A stretch of 64,000 bases of DNA from Epiperipatus broadwayi (taxonomy: Eukaryota; Onychophora; Udeonychophora; Euonychophora; Peripatidae): contig JAQFVV010006474.1 of NCBI GenBank assembly GCA_028023455.1, positions 308,001 through 372,000 of the forward strand, in the 5' to 3' direction. The notes below the pieces were generated by a model, which ran no database searches, was not told the DNA's origin, and saw nothing but the letters and a program-made list of their open reading frames with translations. Shown one piece after another: positions 31,709 to 45,518 of the stretch (within the stretch, counting starts at the first letter, position 1; each line of letters begins with the position of its first letter). The position numbers and the translations under genes are program-made.

Positions 31709-32689
31709 ATTTTGTTTAAATAAAAGAATTTTTGAAATAACTGTATATGAAAGTATTTTACTTGTATTTGAATACGTTTTAATCTGTGTATAAAATAAAG
31801 TTAAATATTTTAATTATTTTACTTGCTGAAATTAAAAGTAAAAAGAAAGGCAAATTTATTAACGTTATAAAATTATTTTTCTCAACCATTTTCAATAAAA
31901 AAAAAATATATTTTCAAATGGAATAAGTAGCGAATTTGATATAATTAGTTTTTATAATAGATTTAAAATCCATTTAAAAGTTAACTGTGTTAATTTTTTC
32001 TCTCTAACAATTTAGTAAATGTGTAATAAATTTAACAAAGATTAATAATAGTTCTTTATGAATTGTCTATAGGGAACCATATAAAAAATCGTTTAAACAT
32101 TGAATGAAATTGATCTGAAGAGAGGTATAAATAATAAACCACGTGCCTTTTATATAAAAATTAATAGAGAAATAGAATGGAAATTTATAAAATAAATATT
32201 TTATGTGTACGCAAAAAAGTTAAACTTTTTAAATAGTAATCTATCATATAATAAAAATCTTTTAATCAAGTCTGTATTAAATCTTTTATCCAATTTCTAA
32301 AATATAATTGAAAAACATTTTTTCCTTCTCTATTTTTTTCAAACGGTTTTTGTAATGTGAATAATACTGTTAATGTATTATGTGTTATTTAATAATTGCA
32401 TTTAATGTACATTAATCCTATATGACAATATCTATTAGATTCTAAATCTTTATATATTTATTTAAAATCTGTGAATCATATTGATCATACCTACGTATAT
32501 ATACACTAACATATACATATGTTTTTTTATCATACATGAACATTATACTTATAATATAATTTAATTTTAAAATTATCCACCTTAAAATAATAACAAAAAT
32601 AATTATCGCAAAAATAAATTAATATAATTATAAAATAAAGTTGGAGTATTATATTAAAAAAGAGATAATATATTAAAACGTGTGCAGTC
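31709..32689. other. AT-rich intergenic DNA
   Basis: No recognised feature. Confidence 0.5.
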
Positions 32690-33030
32690 CAATTTATGTA
32701 AATGCTCACAAGGTTGGCACTAAGGTGGGCTTTGAGCATTCCATCATCAGATTTTCAATGAAATGTATGGCTGAAGAGTTGTGGGTTGGCGTATTTTGAA
32801 GCCTGTCCATTAAAGTATTAAGATTGTCTATCTTAGTATAAGCTGAGCTTTAATTGTATATATGTGTGGAGATGATAATCTGGACCAACTGACAAGTGCT
32901 GTTTTAGCATGAGATATGTACTGTATATTTGTAATTATTTATCTTTTCAACATGTGTGTGATCAAGTGTATCAGTGATATGAGATAGCATGGATGGTTGA
33001 GGGTCATGTGAAAGTCTGAGTCCTATACAT
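32690..33030 (+). repeat. Family A repeat, copy 5
   Basis: Contains the upstream blocks (ccatcatcagattttcaatg, gaagcctgtccattaaagta), the hammerhead region at about 32884-32933 and the tail (gtgaaagtctgagtcc). The hammerhead is decayed: CTGACAA core and GAGA for GAAA. Confidence 0.68.
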
Positions 33031-35970
33031 AAAAGGTCAATAGTTAACTGGTTTCTATATCTAAATCACTTCTCAACAACCAAATCTTAAATAAAGGAGG
33101 TAGAATATTAATAAACAGGGGTGTTTTCACTTCTATCTATTGAAGTTGCCTTGGTAACAAATTATTGATATCCTATCGGTGTATTTAAAATTTACCTGTT
33201 GATAAGTAAGTACAAATGTGTACAAGAGTGAATGGTGATTTTTGCTCTATTTTTTTTTTCTTATAAGAAATATTTACTTACATTTGATCACATAAAAGAA
33301 ACATTTCCCAGATAATGATTTAAAGTACTTTATGTGTTTATTAAACACTTATTGTTTGAAATAAAATAAATTCTGGTTATGGAATTTGTAAATTAAATTT
33401 AATGCAATTTAATTTCAAAACTATATGTATTATGAAATGAACAAAAGCAAGTAATATCAAAACATAATGTTAAGAATGGCAATAAGCAATAAGATAACTT
33501 TCATGTGCATGCATGCTCAAATTAATGTGAACAAGTATATATAAAGATGTATGTGCTCAGCATGTGATTAGTTTTCTTTCACTATTAAATATGTTTTTAT
33601 TTTATTTTATCATATAGGAATTGTATTTGTATTAAATTCACACTTTAATGACATTTATATAAATATGAGATATTGGAATGATTTTACATATAGTTGCAAC
33701 TATATTAGTGACCAATTGTGGAAGTCCATGAAATGGTTGACTGGGAAATGACTCATAATCTGCTTATGCAGATAAGCATGCATAAAGCAGATGAATTCAA
33801 AATTATAAATTTTTATTGTTTCTTTAATATGTTTTTAATGCAGCTATTAAAACTATTATTTCTGAGACTGAAAATATGTGGATTACTGCATACTTTATCA
33901 TAAAATATCCAGTGTATGGGTATATATGTACATTGTAACCTAACAAATGAACGGTGCATGTTTTTGAGAGAAATTAGCATAAAACCAATTAAGTTAAATC
34001 TCTCTTTAATGCACTTAGTTCACAATACTCTCAAATTTCAGGTTTTTTTAAAATGTAATTAATGACAACACAATAATAACTAACAATAGAATAATCTTAT
34101 TAGGCTACAATTATGGTTTTAAAACTTGTCTCAGAATTCATATTATTATCCAGTGTCCTTGCACTAACTGGAGCTACTGTATGGAGAGTTTTGCCTCAGT
34201 AAAAAACAGCTTGTATAAGCATAAATAATGGTGATCATATAATGTTTGATGCTTTAAATATGTCTGTGTATGTAGTAATGTATATATATAAGGAAATATT
34301 ATGAAAATGTGCTGCTATTTGCAATGCTTGTGTGAAGAGTTATTGTCTTCCACAATATTTTATATATATATACATATTAACATGTGTGTGTAAATTGACT
34401 TTATTCAGGTACTCTCTAATTTTGATTTCTTTTTTTATAGATATTATTATTAATATAAATATTTGAAAACAAACATTTTGTTAGGAGAAAAATATTTTCT
34501 ACAGGAAGTTGTATGTATCTAAGGTTATCAATGCTGCTAAGTTTTAGAAAGATAACCATTCAAACTGTTATTAAAATAATTAGCTGTAGATTTTTTTTTA
34601 ATAATTAAAATGTTTTAATTTTAAAATTAATATATCAGAATTAATAATTTATGAATAAATTTAAATTTAATAACATTTAAAAGTAATAAAATTAAAAATA
34701 TTTGAATTCTTTATTTTTTTAATTTTTTATAATTATTAGATTTTATTGACTTGACTATTTTTTATGATAAATTGGCTTTTGAAGGACTGAATTTTTTTTT
34801 TTTTTAATGCTGTATTAATAAATAAATTATTGTGAAAATTACATTTTCAACAAGTGTATTAAAAATTCAATATGCCATTTCTTGAAAAAAGCCATTATTT
34901 ACCATCCAAAAGGAATAGGAAGATGAAAAGCATTAATCTGTTGCTTAGCAACAATAATAAGTTAGGGGGATGCCATAATGAAGATTAAATAGAAAAGAAG
35001 AGAGCACAAACAGAGGCATAAACAGTTGTTGACTTGGTATCAGGAAATAAAAAGTATTTTTGATGAACTAAATTGAGGGAAAATATAGAAATACCAATTT
35101 ATTAGATAATAATACTAAGTATTTATTGAATAGGCTTTATTTTGAAGTGGTCTTTGATTATAATATTGAAATATTTCTACATAAAGAAAGAACGGTATTT
35201 TATAACATGCTAAAATTTTGTTGGTAAAATTAACATTTGCAGTTATAAAATTTAAAAAAATCCAAAATATAATACAGTTAATGAAATAAGATTAGCAAAT
35301 AGTAAAAAATTATAATAATCATTTATTAATAATCTAATTAAGGATTTACTATTGTTTTTAATAATAAATATTATTTGGAAATTGTTGATAAATTAAAGTA
35401 ATTTATTACAATAATTTTATTAATATTTTTATATAATAAAATGTATTTTTATAGGAATATTTTAATGAAGAAATATTAATTGTAGATATATTATTATATG
35501 GTAGCATCATTATATTCACTCTATTTTGTTCCAAACTCTCTTCGTGTGCATCATACATTATGTATAATAGATTATGGTTCATTGATAAACTTTAATTAGA
35601 ATAGAATACACATTGTATATTGAACTGCAAATATACAGCATTTTACTCCACACACACACACGCATATATATTATAACAGTGCTAGGTTCAAACCCTGTTC
35701 TAAGGCATAGGACGATACCAGTGAGCATATATATATACTCAATCAAAAGTAATATTAAGTTAAATTTTTTTTTGTTGTTGTTGTTTGTATGCATGTGTGT
35801 ATATATTTTAAACGGGTAAATAAAAATAGATTGAAACATAAGAGGGATGGAGGGTTATATGGTTTGTGCTCATGTATTTTGTTTAGAGGCATGTGTATTT
35901 ATATTGCTGCATGGGTGAATAGATGTAATAGATTCATAAAAATAAGAAAATTTACATGGCCAAGCTTTAA
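33031..35970. other. AT-rich intergenic DNA
   Basis: About 2.9 kb with T-rich and A-rich tracts. Frames of 60-86 codons at 33718-33903 and 35579-35989 overlap in several frames and lack domains. No gene called. Confidence 0.45.
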
Positions 35971-36213
35971 TTCCAAGATGGACGACTAAGGAAAGAATTT
36001 ACAAAAAAGAAAATAAGTTAATTGCAAAGAAAGAATTAGGAAAGTTATAGATTGCTATCTTAAGGAATAAAGCTATTTTAATTGAAAGGAAATTGTTTCC
36101 AAGCTGGACGATGAAAGGCACAAATTCCAAAAGATATGTTAATTGAAAATAAAGAATTCAAAAATGTGTAGATCACTATCTTGAGACAAAGCCATTTTGA
36201 TTAGAAAAGAAAA
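35971..36213. repeat. Diverged two-copy tandem repeat, 126 bp period
   Basis: ttccaagatggacgac at 35971 recurs as ttccaagctggacgat at 36097. The rest of each unit follows in order (gttaattg, atcttaag / atcttgag, aaagctatttt / aaagccatttt, gattagaaa-type). Confidence 0.75.
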
Positions 36214-36399
36214 TGTTATAAATAAAAGAAAAATTATTGAAAGGTTTTCTATTGGCAAACCATGTGGTTTTCATTAAAAAGAAGAGAAGAAACAATAGCA
36301 TTTTAATTAGAGTTTGAAAGCTGAACTTTGGGGATTCTAGAACTGTTACTGCCACAAGCAGGATCAAAGAAAAATTAATTAAAAAAATTGTATATCTTG

Positions 36400-36660
36400 G
36401 TCAACCATGAACAGGCTGGGGTAAAGGACAAGAATGGACCAGGCTCTGCCATCCATCCTGTGGAGGTTATACAGTTGCTGTCCATGTAGGAGCGAAGACC
36501 TTCCTAAATTACAGAGAGAACAACATTCACCGAATGCCATTGATTGTGCCTTATGGAATCCACAGAGGACTATAGAAAGAAATCACTTATTCACTACATC
36601 ACAGCACGAAGCCAGAGAACATTACCATTCATCTACACACGGGTGAGATAAAGGAAGGTA
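36400..36660. other. Locally GC-richer single-copy-looking segment
   Basis: Clearly less AT-rich than its surroundings, with a 70-codon plus-strand frame at 36434-36646. A gtgaga donor-like string follows near 36647. It could be a non-coding exon or an unrecognised repeat, and no domain is visible. Confidence 0.25.
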
Positions 36661-37471
36661 ACTCAAATATTTTCGTAAATACCAGTCACCTTTTCAATAA
36701 AAACATATTTCAGTAAAATAATAATGCATAAGGGGCTAAAAGAAAATAAAGAGATATCTGAAATAACACCCTATATAACTATGTGAATGAATAGACCTGA
36801 TAATGACTGATTGCATTTACTTTATATGCTATGATATATATGTTTTTTGTTACATATGTGAACTTATGCGGGTGTGTATTTTCATGCATATCATTCAAGT
36901 ATTCGAGCACAAACCAATATTCAATTGCAGGATTCTATTTTGTTTTTTTTTTTGTTTTTTTATTAATAAATATTAAGTTAGTGTTTTAAGTATAATTGTG
37001 TGTGTGTTCAATGTTAATTTCTTTAAAAGCCTAGATTACATAGCACAATTAGAGAGTAGTATTAAGAATAAAATTAAGAAAGTAAAATGAATCGTTTATG
37101 CGTTCCATGCGCACTTGATCTGTTCTCCCACCTCTTTCCCATGGTCAACAACCACTACCCCTGAGTGAGCTAGCCAGAGGTATAAGTTCTATCTATTAGA
37201 AATTGATACTCGTTCTCTCCCAGCATAATTCTTATTTATTCATAATAGGATTGGCGCTTGGAGTCAAATTGACATCCATAAATATGCTGGGCGAGTGATA
37301 AGAGTATAGTGCAGAACTAACTATATATGTATGTTCGCATCATAATTTTCTTAAAAACAACTAAAAAGAAGAAATTTAGATTTTAAATATGTAATAAACA
37401 TATACCACCTATATATGTGTTACGCACAGGTAGCAAACTGTTACAATATATATATATATATATATATATAT

Positions 37472-39676
37472 TGTAATGGGCACAGATGTCGTTACATTGT
37501 TTTTTTTTATTAGTAAACATGAAAAAAATAAAAGTTCGCAAATAAAACTTTTTTTTTTAAGAATTAAAAATTGAAAATTAAAATTCTATACTAAACTCGT
37601 ATCTATATAATCGCACAGATGAAAAAAATTATTAAAATAAAACTTTATTAAAAAAAAAGAAAAAGTATTTTAAAACTAAATTGTCAGTAAAGATTTAAAG
37701 ATAAAAATATATCTAAGTTTGTACAAAACAAATTAATTAATGTTATTGAAAAAATGGAAATGATTAATTTAATTAGTCAAATGTAAACTAGCCTTGGGCA
37801 TTTAAATGTATAAGCATCGGTCAGATAGGAAAACAATAGAAACTAATAGCCAATGAATGAAAAACAATGGAATCGGACCTCAGCGAAAGGACCATCACAT
37901 CGTTGTGACATAATGTCCACTGGATCTGAAAGGCTACTATAAAAAGTGAGTGGAATAATGGATTTGGTTTAATTAATTAGAAGATGGAGATGTGTTAAGT
38001 TGGAGAGTGGGATGTGAAGGGATTGAAAAGACACACTTTCAATCCCTTCAGTTGTTATAAAAAAAGAAATGAAACATCGCTTTTCTTATACTGAGGACAA
38101 CAGGATCATCGGGGGATTTAACGTGGATTCCAAACGGCATGCAATGGATAAAGAGGAACATTTTAAAAATCGTAAGAACTTTAAAAACATTTTGAAACAC
38201 TAAGAACTTTAAAATATAAACTTTCTCAGTATTTAATTTATAAGAAATAGAATCCTATCTGACCAACATTATTTATTAATTAGTTATAATTTTATTTAAT
38301 GTATTTCTTTTGTAAAATCATTTCCATTTATTTATTTATTTGTTCTTTAAGTTTTATTATGATTTCTGTTTTTCGTTAAACTAGTTATATAAATGTTAAA
38401 TTTAAGTCGGGCGTGAATGGCTATATAGATTTGTAAAGTTATATATATATAGTTTAAGGGAAGGTAATCTTAGGTTATTCGTTTCGTAGTTGAATTAGCT
38501 CAATGGATTGGATATATTTGTGTAATTAGTAGATGTAGTATGAGATCCGCTATGGGAAGGATTGCATATATATGCCACACACCTTCTGTTTGCCTATGGA
38601 TGGGTTTGTAAGTTGGCAAAGGACCGCAGTCCATTCCTATGGAGTTTTTTTGTTTATTGTTCTACTCGCCAACAGATGTAGCATTCCTGTTGGTGGAGAG
38701 ACAATGTCTTCTCTAACTCTACTTACTGTTCAGATGTACATTCCTGACAGTATAGTATTTTGTGTTGTCGTATTTTCATGCTACATTGAATACATAAATG
38801 TATCAGATGGATTGGCACCGGTCTGACTGCGAACTTTTGGCCTAAGGTTAAATAAGGGAAAGAATATTTTCTTTTCAAATGCAAATCTATGTAGTCTATT
38901 CATACTCGACACTCTAAATAAAAATGCATTAAATTTAGGTTGGGTATAGATGCTTGCATGGGTTCGTTACCGGTTAATTATGTTTTTGGTTTTCATATTT
39001 GATCAAAATATATAGACATTCGGTAAATACTGATACCTTACGGTGAGTATCTAAGATGTATTTATGTCAGATGTCTTTTAAGTTATTGGTGTCTTGTGGC
39101 ATCTTATGATGAATGCTATTGGGTTCTTATAAATTTCCCTCTGCAATTGACTTTATCAATGACTTTGTATTTTGATCGGTTATGTTTATTTTGAAATGTT
39201 TTTAACCATGTAATCTATGTAACCGATCTATACTCAACATTATAAAACAAACTTTCATAAATCCATCTGTGTGAACTTAATTAAAATGTAAACTTATAAT
39301 ATTATAAAAATTAAAATGTAAATTTAAATTCTAAAATCAAATTAAAATCTAAAATAAACATACTAAAATAAAAATGTTAAATTTTATATATATGTGCGTA
39401 AATAAATGTTTGTATGTTAATTACTGGCAGTGGCTTATTTTATTCTTTTTTTAAAATATTCTTAGATAAGAATTTATTGTAAATATAAATCTCTGCTGTT
39501 CCATTGAGCTAGTGACAATGGGCTAATGACCGGATATCAAAATATATAAAATAAAAAAAAAATTTTTTTTTGACTTATGTATCTGCCTACTTTGTAAATT
39601 TTTCTAGGTTCAAATGCCTAGATGGCGCCCTGTAATGCAGATGACGGTAAGCTCTCTTTCTCCAGATCATTATAAT
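37472..39676 (+). repeat. 2.2 kb repeat, copy 1
   Basis: From tgtaatgggcacaga to gatcattataat, nearly identical to 40394-42577. I noticed only scattered substitutions and small homopolymer indels, several of them C/T or G/A. Small frames are shared by both copies: RIIGGFNVDSK (about 38100) and an 84-codon frame at 38572-38826 with RCSIPVGGETMSSLTLLT. Their conservation only reflects nucleotide identity. No transposase, RT or terminal inverted repeats were found, so the class is unknown. Confidence 0.9.
38015..38050 (+). repeat. 14 bp stem hairpin in 2.2 kb repeat copy 1
   Basis: tgaagggattgaaa and tttcaatcccttca are perfect complements around an 8-base loop. Confidence 0.9.
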
Positions 39677-40393
39677 TGGTCTCCCAACTGGGGCCGATGT
39701 TTAATAAACCACGTATACCCTGAGTAAATTTCTTTTGTCAAAATGAAATATTTTTATCTGTTTACATAAGTCATATACTTTAAATCTTATAAAAGCACTG
39801 CCAGAAAGAAATTGCACATATATTAAACACCGAGAAAGTATTAATAATTTTAAATTGTATTTTGTTAAAAAGAAAGTCAAAAGGTTGCAATTAATATGTT
39901 TTTTTTGTTTGTTAATATATATTATGCTTTAACGTGTATAGGCGCGCACAGCCACGTAAGTTTATGATCGTAAATGTAGTACCTTACGATGAGTACTGTT
40001 TGGGAATTTACTTCAGTGTAACCCTATTTAAGCATTTCAATCAGTCATAAATAAGTTGGTAGTATTTATAATTGTGCTGCAAATATACACGTTTAAACCC
40101 ATTATTTCTTAAAACATATTTACTTCAGTGCAACCTTCTTAAATAAATAATTTAAATAACTTGCTTGTCATGCCGTGTGTAAAAATAAAATGTATAAAAA
40201 AATAGAACGCTTGGGGGGAGGAGGCGTAGATGTAAATGGTCCTTAGGAAAACGATAGTAAACATTTTTTTTTGTATATAGTCTTTATACTAACCGAATGT
40301 TTTGTAAATTTTGTTAATCGTGTACCGTAATTACTAACCCTAAGTAAAATATTTTTTTTTTTGTTCATTTTTTTTTAAGCAAGTTTACTGATA
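39677..40393. other. Spacer between the 2.2 kb copies
   Basis: About 717 bp that has no counterpart after copy 2. A ccttacgatgagta string near 39981 echoes ccttacggtgagta near 39037 inside the repeat. Confidence 0.6.
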
Positions 40394-42577
40394 TGTAATG
40401 GGCACAGACGTCGTTACATTGTTTTTTTATTAGTAAACATGAAAAAAATAAAAGTTCGCAAATAAAACTTTTTTTTTTAAGAATTAAAAATTGAAAATTA
40501 AAATTCTATACTAAACTCGTATCTATATAATCGCACAGATGAAAAAAATTATTAAAATAAAACTTTATTAAAAAAAAGAAAAAGTATTTTAAAACTAAAT
40601 TGTCAGTAAAGATTTAAAGATAAAAATATATCTAAGTTTGTACAAAACAAATTAATTAATGTTATTGAAAAAATGGAAATGATTAATTTAATTAGTCAAA
40701 TGTAAACTAGCCTTGGGCATTTAAATGTATAAGCATCGGTCAGATAGGAAAACAATAGAAACTAATAGCCAATGAATGAAAAACAATGGAATCGGACCTC
40801 AGTGAAAGGACCATCACATCGTCATGACATAATGTCCACTGGATCTGAAAGGCTACTATAAAAAGTGAGTGGAATAATGGATTTGGTTTAATTAATTAGA
40901 AGACAGAGATGTGTTAAGTCGGAGAGTTGAAGGAGAAGGGATTGAAAAGATGCACTCTTCAATCCCTTCAGTTGTTATAAAAAAAAAAGAAATGAAACAT
41001 CGCTTTTCTTATACTGAGGACAACAGGATCATCGGGGGATTTAACGTGGATTCCAAACAGCATGCAATGGATAAAGAGGAACATTTTAAAAATCGTAAGA
41101 ACTTTAAAAACATTTTGAAACACTAAGAACTTTAAAATATAAACTTTCTCAGTATTTAATTTATAAGAAATAGAATCCTATCTGACCAACGTTATTTATT
41201 AATTAGTTATAATTTTATTTAATGTATTTCTTTTGTAAAATCATTTCCATTTATTTATTTATTTGTTCTTTAAGTTTTATTATGATTTCTGTTTTTCGTT
41301 AAACTAGTTATATAAATGTTAAATTTAAGTCGGGCGTGAATGGCTATATAGATTTGTAAAGTTATATATATAGTTTAAGGGAGGGTAATCTTAGGTTATT
41401 CGTTTCGTAGTTGAATTAGCTCAATGGATTGGATATATTTGTGTAATTAGTAGATGTAGTATGAGATCCGCTATGGGCAGGATTGCATATATACGCCACA
41501 CACCTTCTGTTTGCCTATGGATGGGTTTGTAAGTCGGCAAAGGACCGCAGTCCATTCCTATGGAGTTTTTTGTTTATTGTTCTACTCACCAACAGATGTA
41601 GCATTCCTGTTGGTGGAGAGACAATGTCTTCTCTAACTCTACTTACTGTTCAGATGTACATTCCTGACAGTATAGTATTTTGTGTTGTCGTATTTTCATG
41701 CTACATTGAATACATAAATGTATCAGATGGATTGGCACCAGTTTGACTGCGAACTTTTGGCCTAAGGTTAAATAAGGGAAAGAATATTTTCTTTTCAAAT
41801 GCAAATCTATGTAGTCTATTCATACTCGACACTCTAAATAAAAATGCATTAAATTTAGGTTGGGTATAGACGCTTGCATGGGTTCGTTACCGGTTAATTA
41901 TGTTTTTGGTTTTCATATTTGATCAAAATATATAGACATTCGGTAAATACTGATACCTTACGGTGAGTATCTAAGATGTATTTATGTCAGATGTCTTTTA
42001 AGTTATTGGTGTCTTGCGGCATCTTATGATGAATGCTATTGGGTTCTTATAAATTTCCCTCTGCAATTGACTTTATCAATGACTTTGTATTTTGATCGGT
42101 TATGTTTATTTTGAAATGTTTTTAACCATGTAATCTATGTAACCGATCTATACTCAACATTATAAAACAAACTTTCATAAATCCATCTGTGCAAACTTAA
42201 TTAAAATGTAAACTTATAATATTATAAAAATTAAAATGTAAATTTAAATTCTAAAATCAAATTAAAATCTAAAATAAACATACTAAAATAAAAATGTTAA
42301 ATTTTATATATATGTGCATAAATAAATGTTTGTATGTTAATTACTGGCAGTGGCTTATTTTATTCTTTTTTAAAAATATTCTTAGATAAGAATTTATTGT
42401 AAATATAAATCTCTGCTGTTCCATTGAGCTAGTGACAATGGGCTAATGACTGGATATCATATAAAATAAAATATTTTTTTTGACTGCCTACTTTATAAAT
42501 TTTTCTAGGTTCAAATGCCTAGATGGCATCCTGTAGTGTAGATGATGTTAAGCTCGCTTTCTCTGGATCATTATAAT
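40394..42577 (+). repeat. 2.2 kb repeat, copy 2
   Basis: Same orientation, offset 2,922 bases from copy 1. It diverges at a TA array after ttataat. It contains the corresponding frames at 40911-41126 and 41483-41746, altered at their 5' parts by indels, which argues against selection on protein. Confidence 0.9.
40935..40969 (+). repeat. 12 bp stem hairpin in 2.2 kb repeat copy 2
   Basis: gaagggattgaa and ttcaatcccttc around an 11-base loop. The stem is conserved although the loop differs from copy 1. Confidence 0.88.
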
Positions 42578-42589
42578 ATATATATATAT

Positions 42590-43020
42590 AATTGAAATAA
42601 TAAATTTAACGGTTTACAAACTATTATAAACAATTCTTAAATCCACAGAAGTACTTTCAGTTAATTTCTTAAACCTGCCTTAACTGCCATTAAATTAAAA
42701 AAAATAAAAAAAGCGGAAGCAAACGTCGTCAATTCAAATCCCATGAATCTCGTATTTTAACGTTAGCAGTTTGTTGATTTATTAAATGCATTTTATTCCT
42801 GTTTATAAAAATTGCCTCTTTAATTTTTCTTTTATTATGGTTTCTCTCTTCATGAAGAATTTTTACATTTTCAAAATCAAATTTAAATTTATATTTACAT
42901 GTTTTTTCATGATCAAAGAAAACTGAAGAAGACATTAAATCACCTTTATTTTTTTACTTTTTACATGCTTATATAACAATTCATGCTCCCTCAATCTCTT
43001 CTCAATACTGTACCTAGATT
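42590..43020 (-). mobile_element. PLE 3' end fragment (family 1), single copy
   Basis: On the minus strand, GIY-YIG C-terminal coding is followed by a 3' region with ggcagttaaggcagg and gaaagtacttctgtgga. Both strings also occur, with changes, in the palindrome at 3601-4085. It is bounded on the right by a long TA array. Confidence 0.75.
42729..42935 (-). pseudogene. PLE GIY-YIG C-terminal fragment (family 1)
   Basis: 68 codons: SSSVFFDHEKTCKYKFKFDF, VKILHEERNHNKRKIKEA, INRNKMHLINQQTANVKI, stop. The His and KIKEA block correspond to the end of the endonuclease domain. GIY and YIG motifs are missing because the fragment is 5'-truncated. Confidence 0.78.
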
Positions 43021-43026
43021 CACCTA

Positions 43027-43029
43027 TAT

Positions 43030-43119
<90 letters not shown>
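43027..43119. repeat. (TA)n microsatellite
   Basis: More than 40 TA units between a PLE fragment and RTE copy 2. Confidence 0.96.
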
Positions 43120-43124
<5 letters not shown>

Positions 43125-45518
43125 TGAAGGGAGAAGTTTCCTATTAACTGAAAAAAAGATTTTTGATTCCCATTTGAGGCTTTAAAGAAATTGAGCATGA
43201 AAATTTCTAATATCTACTCTATATGTTCATGTCTTATATGACCATGGATAGTCTTCTCACTAACATACTTTGGCAGCATGGTGACATTTCTGGCTTTTTA
43301 GATTAGAGTTTAAGACCAAGAAATACTATAATCTTGCAATTCAATTGTCTGAAAGTGCTTAACTGAAATACCAGTTGGTTTTTTTTTTTAAAGCTAAACA
43401 AATGTGTGTGCAAATGATATTATTTAAGAGATATTTGCAATTATCATAGACAAAACCAAATTATGGCCCTTATTCAAAGAAAACTACATAGTTTTCAGCC
43501 AAGGCAGTAATTAATGAAGCTCAGGTTCTCCTGGTTATGTACTAGGCTGCCATCTGATGATGATATTTTATTTATATAGCCACATCTAGGAGAATTTTTT
43601 AATATTAAATAGGCTAACATTGGGATTTTGTGTAGTTAAAAAAAAAGGTTGAAGAGACCATTAATTTAAAAGGGAGACATGTATTTTATTATAAAGACAC
43701 AAATATTGAAAGCACAAGTGAAGTGGGATTCATTATAAACAAAAAGTGGAATAACAACATTGTAGAGATTGATGGTGTTCAGATAGAGTAGCAAGATTAG
43801 TTATTCAACTGAGTGATGAAGAAGGAAATGATTTTTATATAGATATACAAAATGCCTTTGATCATACCAAACAACATTTTAAAATTGTCATGGGTGACAT
43901 TAATGTTAGAATTAGTAGTGAGTGAAAATGAAAGTACTATAGTTAAACATAGACTTGTGGAGTTCATAAGAAAATTTGTATTATGAATCTTTCTTTGAGA
44001 AAAATATTACTTAGAAATTAACATGGAAATATCCAAATTAAGGTTCAGCTAAAATGAATTATATTTTGACAACAAAAAACATATTTCATTAGTTGTAATA
44101 TTTTTAATATATTTAACACAGAAAGTGTGAATCAATTAGTGAGATGTAAAATACTTGTTAATGCAAACCTAGAGAGACAATAATTTATTTCTTAAAAGAG
44201 TAGTCACAGTTGATATTTGTAACCTTCAGAAGCATTTCAATTAAACTTGCAAATTATTTTAAAATATCAACAGATTTTTTCTGACTTGTTGGATATCAAT
44301 AAGAAGATAATCGGCACTCTGTCTAGAACATAACAACAGAGGGCACAAAAAGTAGCATTTTACCATAAAATTTTCTATTGAGACAAGACAATGTGTGAAA
44401 AAAAGCAATATCAAGTTTTTTTAAATGATCTCTCTTAAAAAAATGAATACCTAGAATTTTTTAAAATGGTATACAAAAGAGTTAATGACATAAGAGAACG
44501 TGAATTGCCAATAACAGTTATTGAAGAGAATAAAAGTCTCAGATGTGTAAAGCAATATATTGATATTGGAAGTTGGTTTTACAATAAGAAGGAAGAAAGG
44601 AACTATTATGAAAAAGAGAGCTGACATCATGAAATGTGTGGAAGAGAACTTAAAAAAATTATCTAGTAATAAACAACAAGAGAACAATGTACCTTCTACA
44701 GTTATTACATTTTGCAATTGCCCAGAATTTTAGAGAAAGGAAACATGCAATTAAATCTACGAAAAATGGTAAAGTTCCAGGAAGTGATGAAATTATTATT
44801 ATTTTAAAAGAAGCAGACAAATCACTAAAAAACGTGAGAATAAAGCTGTATATCAAAAACTTAATTAATAAAGATAAACCACATGAATGGAAGAATGTAA
44901 ATGCAATATTGATGTGATGTTAGAAATTATTGAGTTATCTGTCATCTATAGGAAACTGGATTTTAATCAATCAAAATAACAAACTGAATTTAAAAGTGTT
45001 TTTAGCACAATAGATCACATCCAAATATTAAAAGAAACTGTAGAATAAATTCATAAATATGAGGTACCATTATGTGTTAGATTGTAGATTATGAAATGAC
45101 ATTTGATTTAATCAGAATGTTCCATAGTGACTAAAGATTTGAATTATCAAGATATAAACACATATTTTGAAAAATATTTACCAAAATGCAACTAGTGTTA
45201 CAATTAATTATATGGTGATGTTAAAAGATGATATTGAGAAGAGTGGGTGACAAGGGGATTTCTTCAAAACTTTTACAGCAGTTTACAAAAATGGGAATCT
45301 GAGAGAATAAAATCAACTGTTGATTATTTTACTCATCTAGACTTTGCAAAATTTACTTGATTTTGTGATACTTCTGAGCTTCAAGAAATGTTGCAAAATT
45401 TGTCAGATGAACAGAAAAAGAATTAAAGTTAAACAGTAAAAAGATTAAAGTTGTCTTCATTGAATTTTCTCAGGAAAAAATAAAGGATTAAAAATGATGA
45501 ATTAGAAGAAAATATCAA

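Noticed and set aside
38572-38826. 84-codon frame conserved in both 2.2 kb copies
   Set aside because: The copies are almost identical overall and indels alter the frame start, so conservation gives no evidence of coding.
42600-42680. Hammerhead after the PLE fragment at 42729
   Set aside because: gaaagtacttc is present, but the expected CTGANGA-like core is missing upstream.
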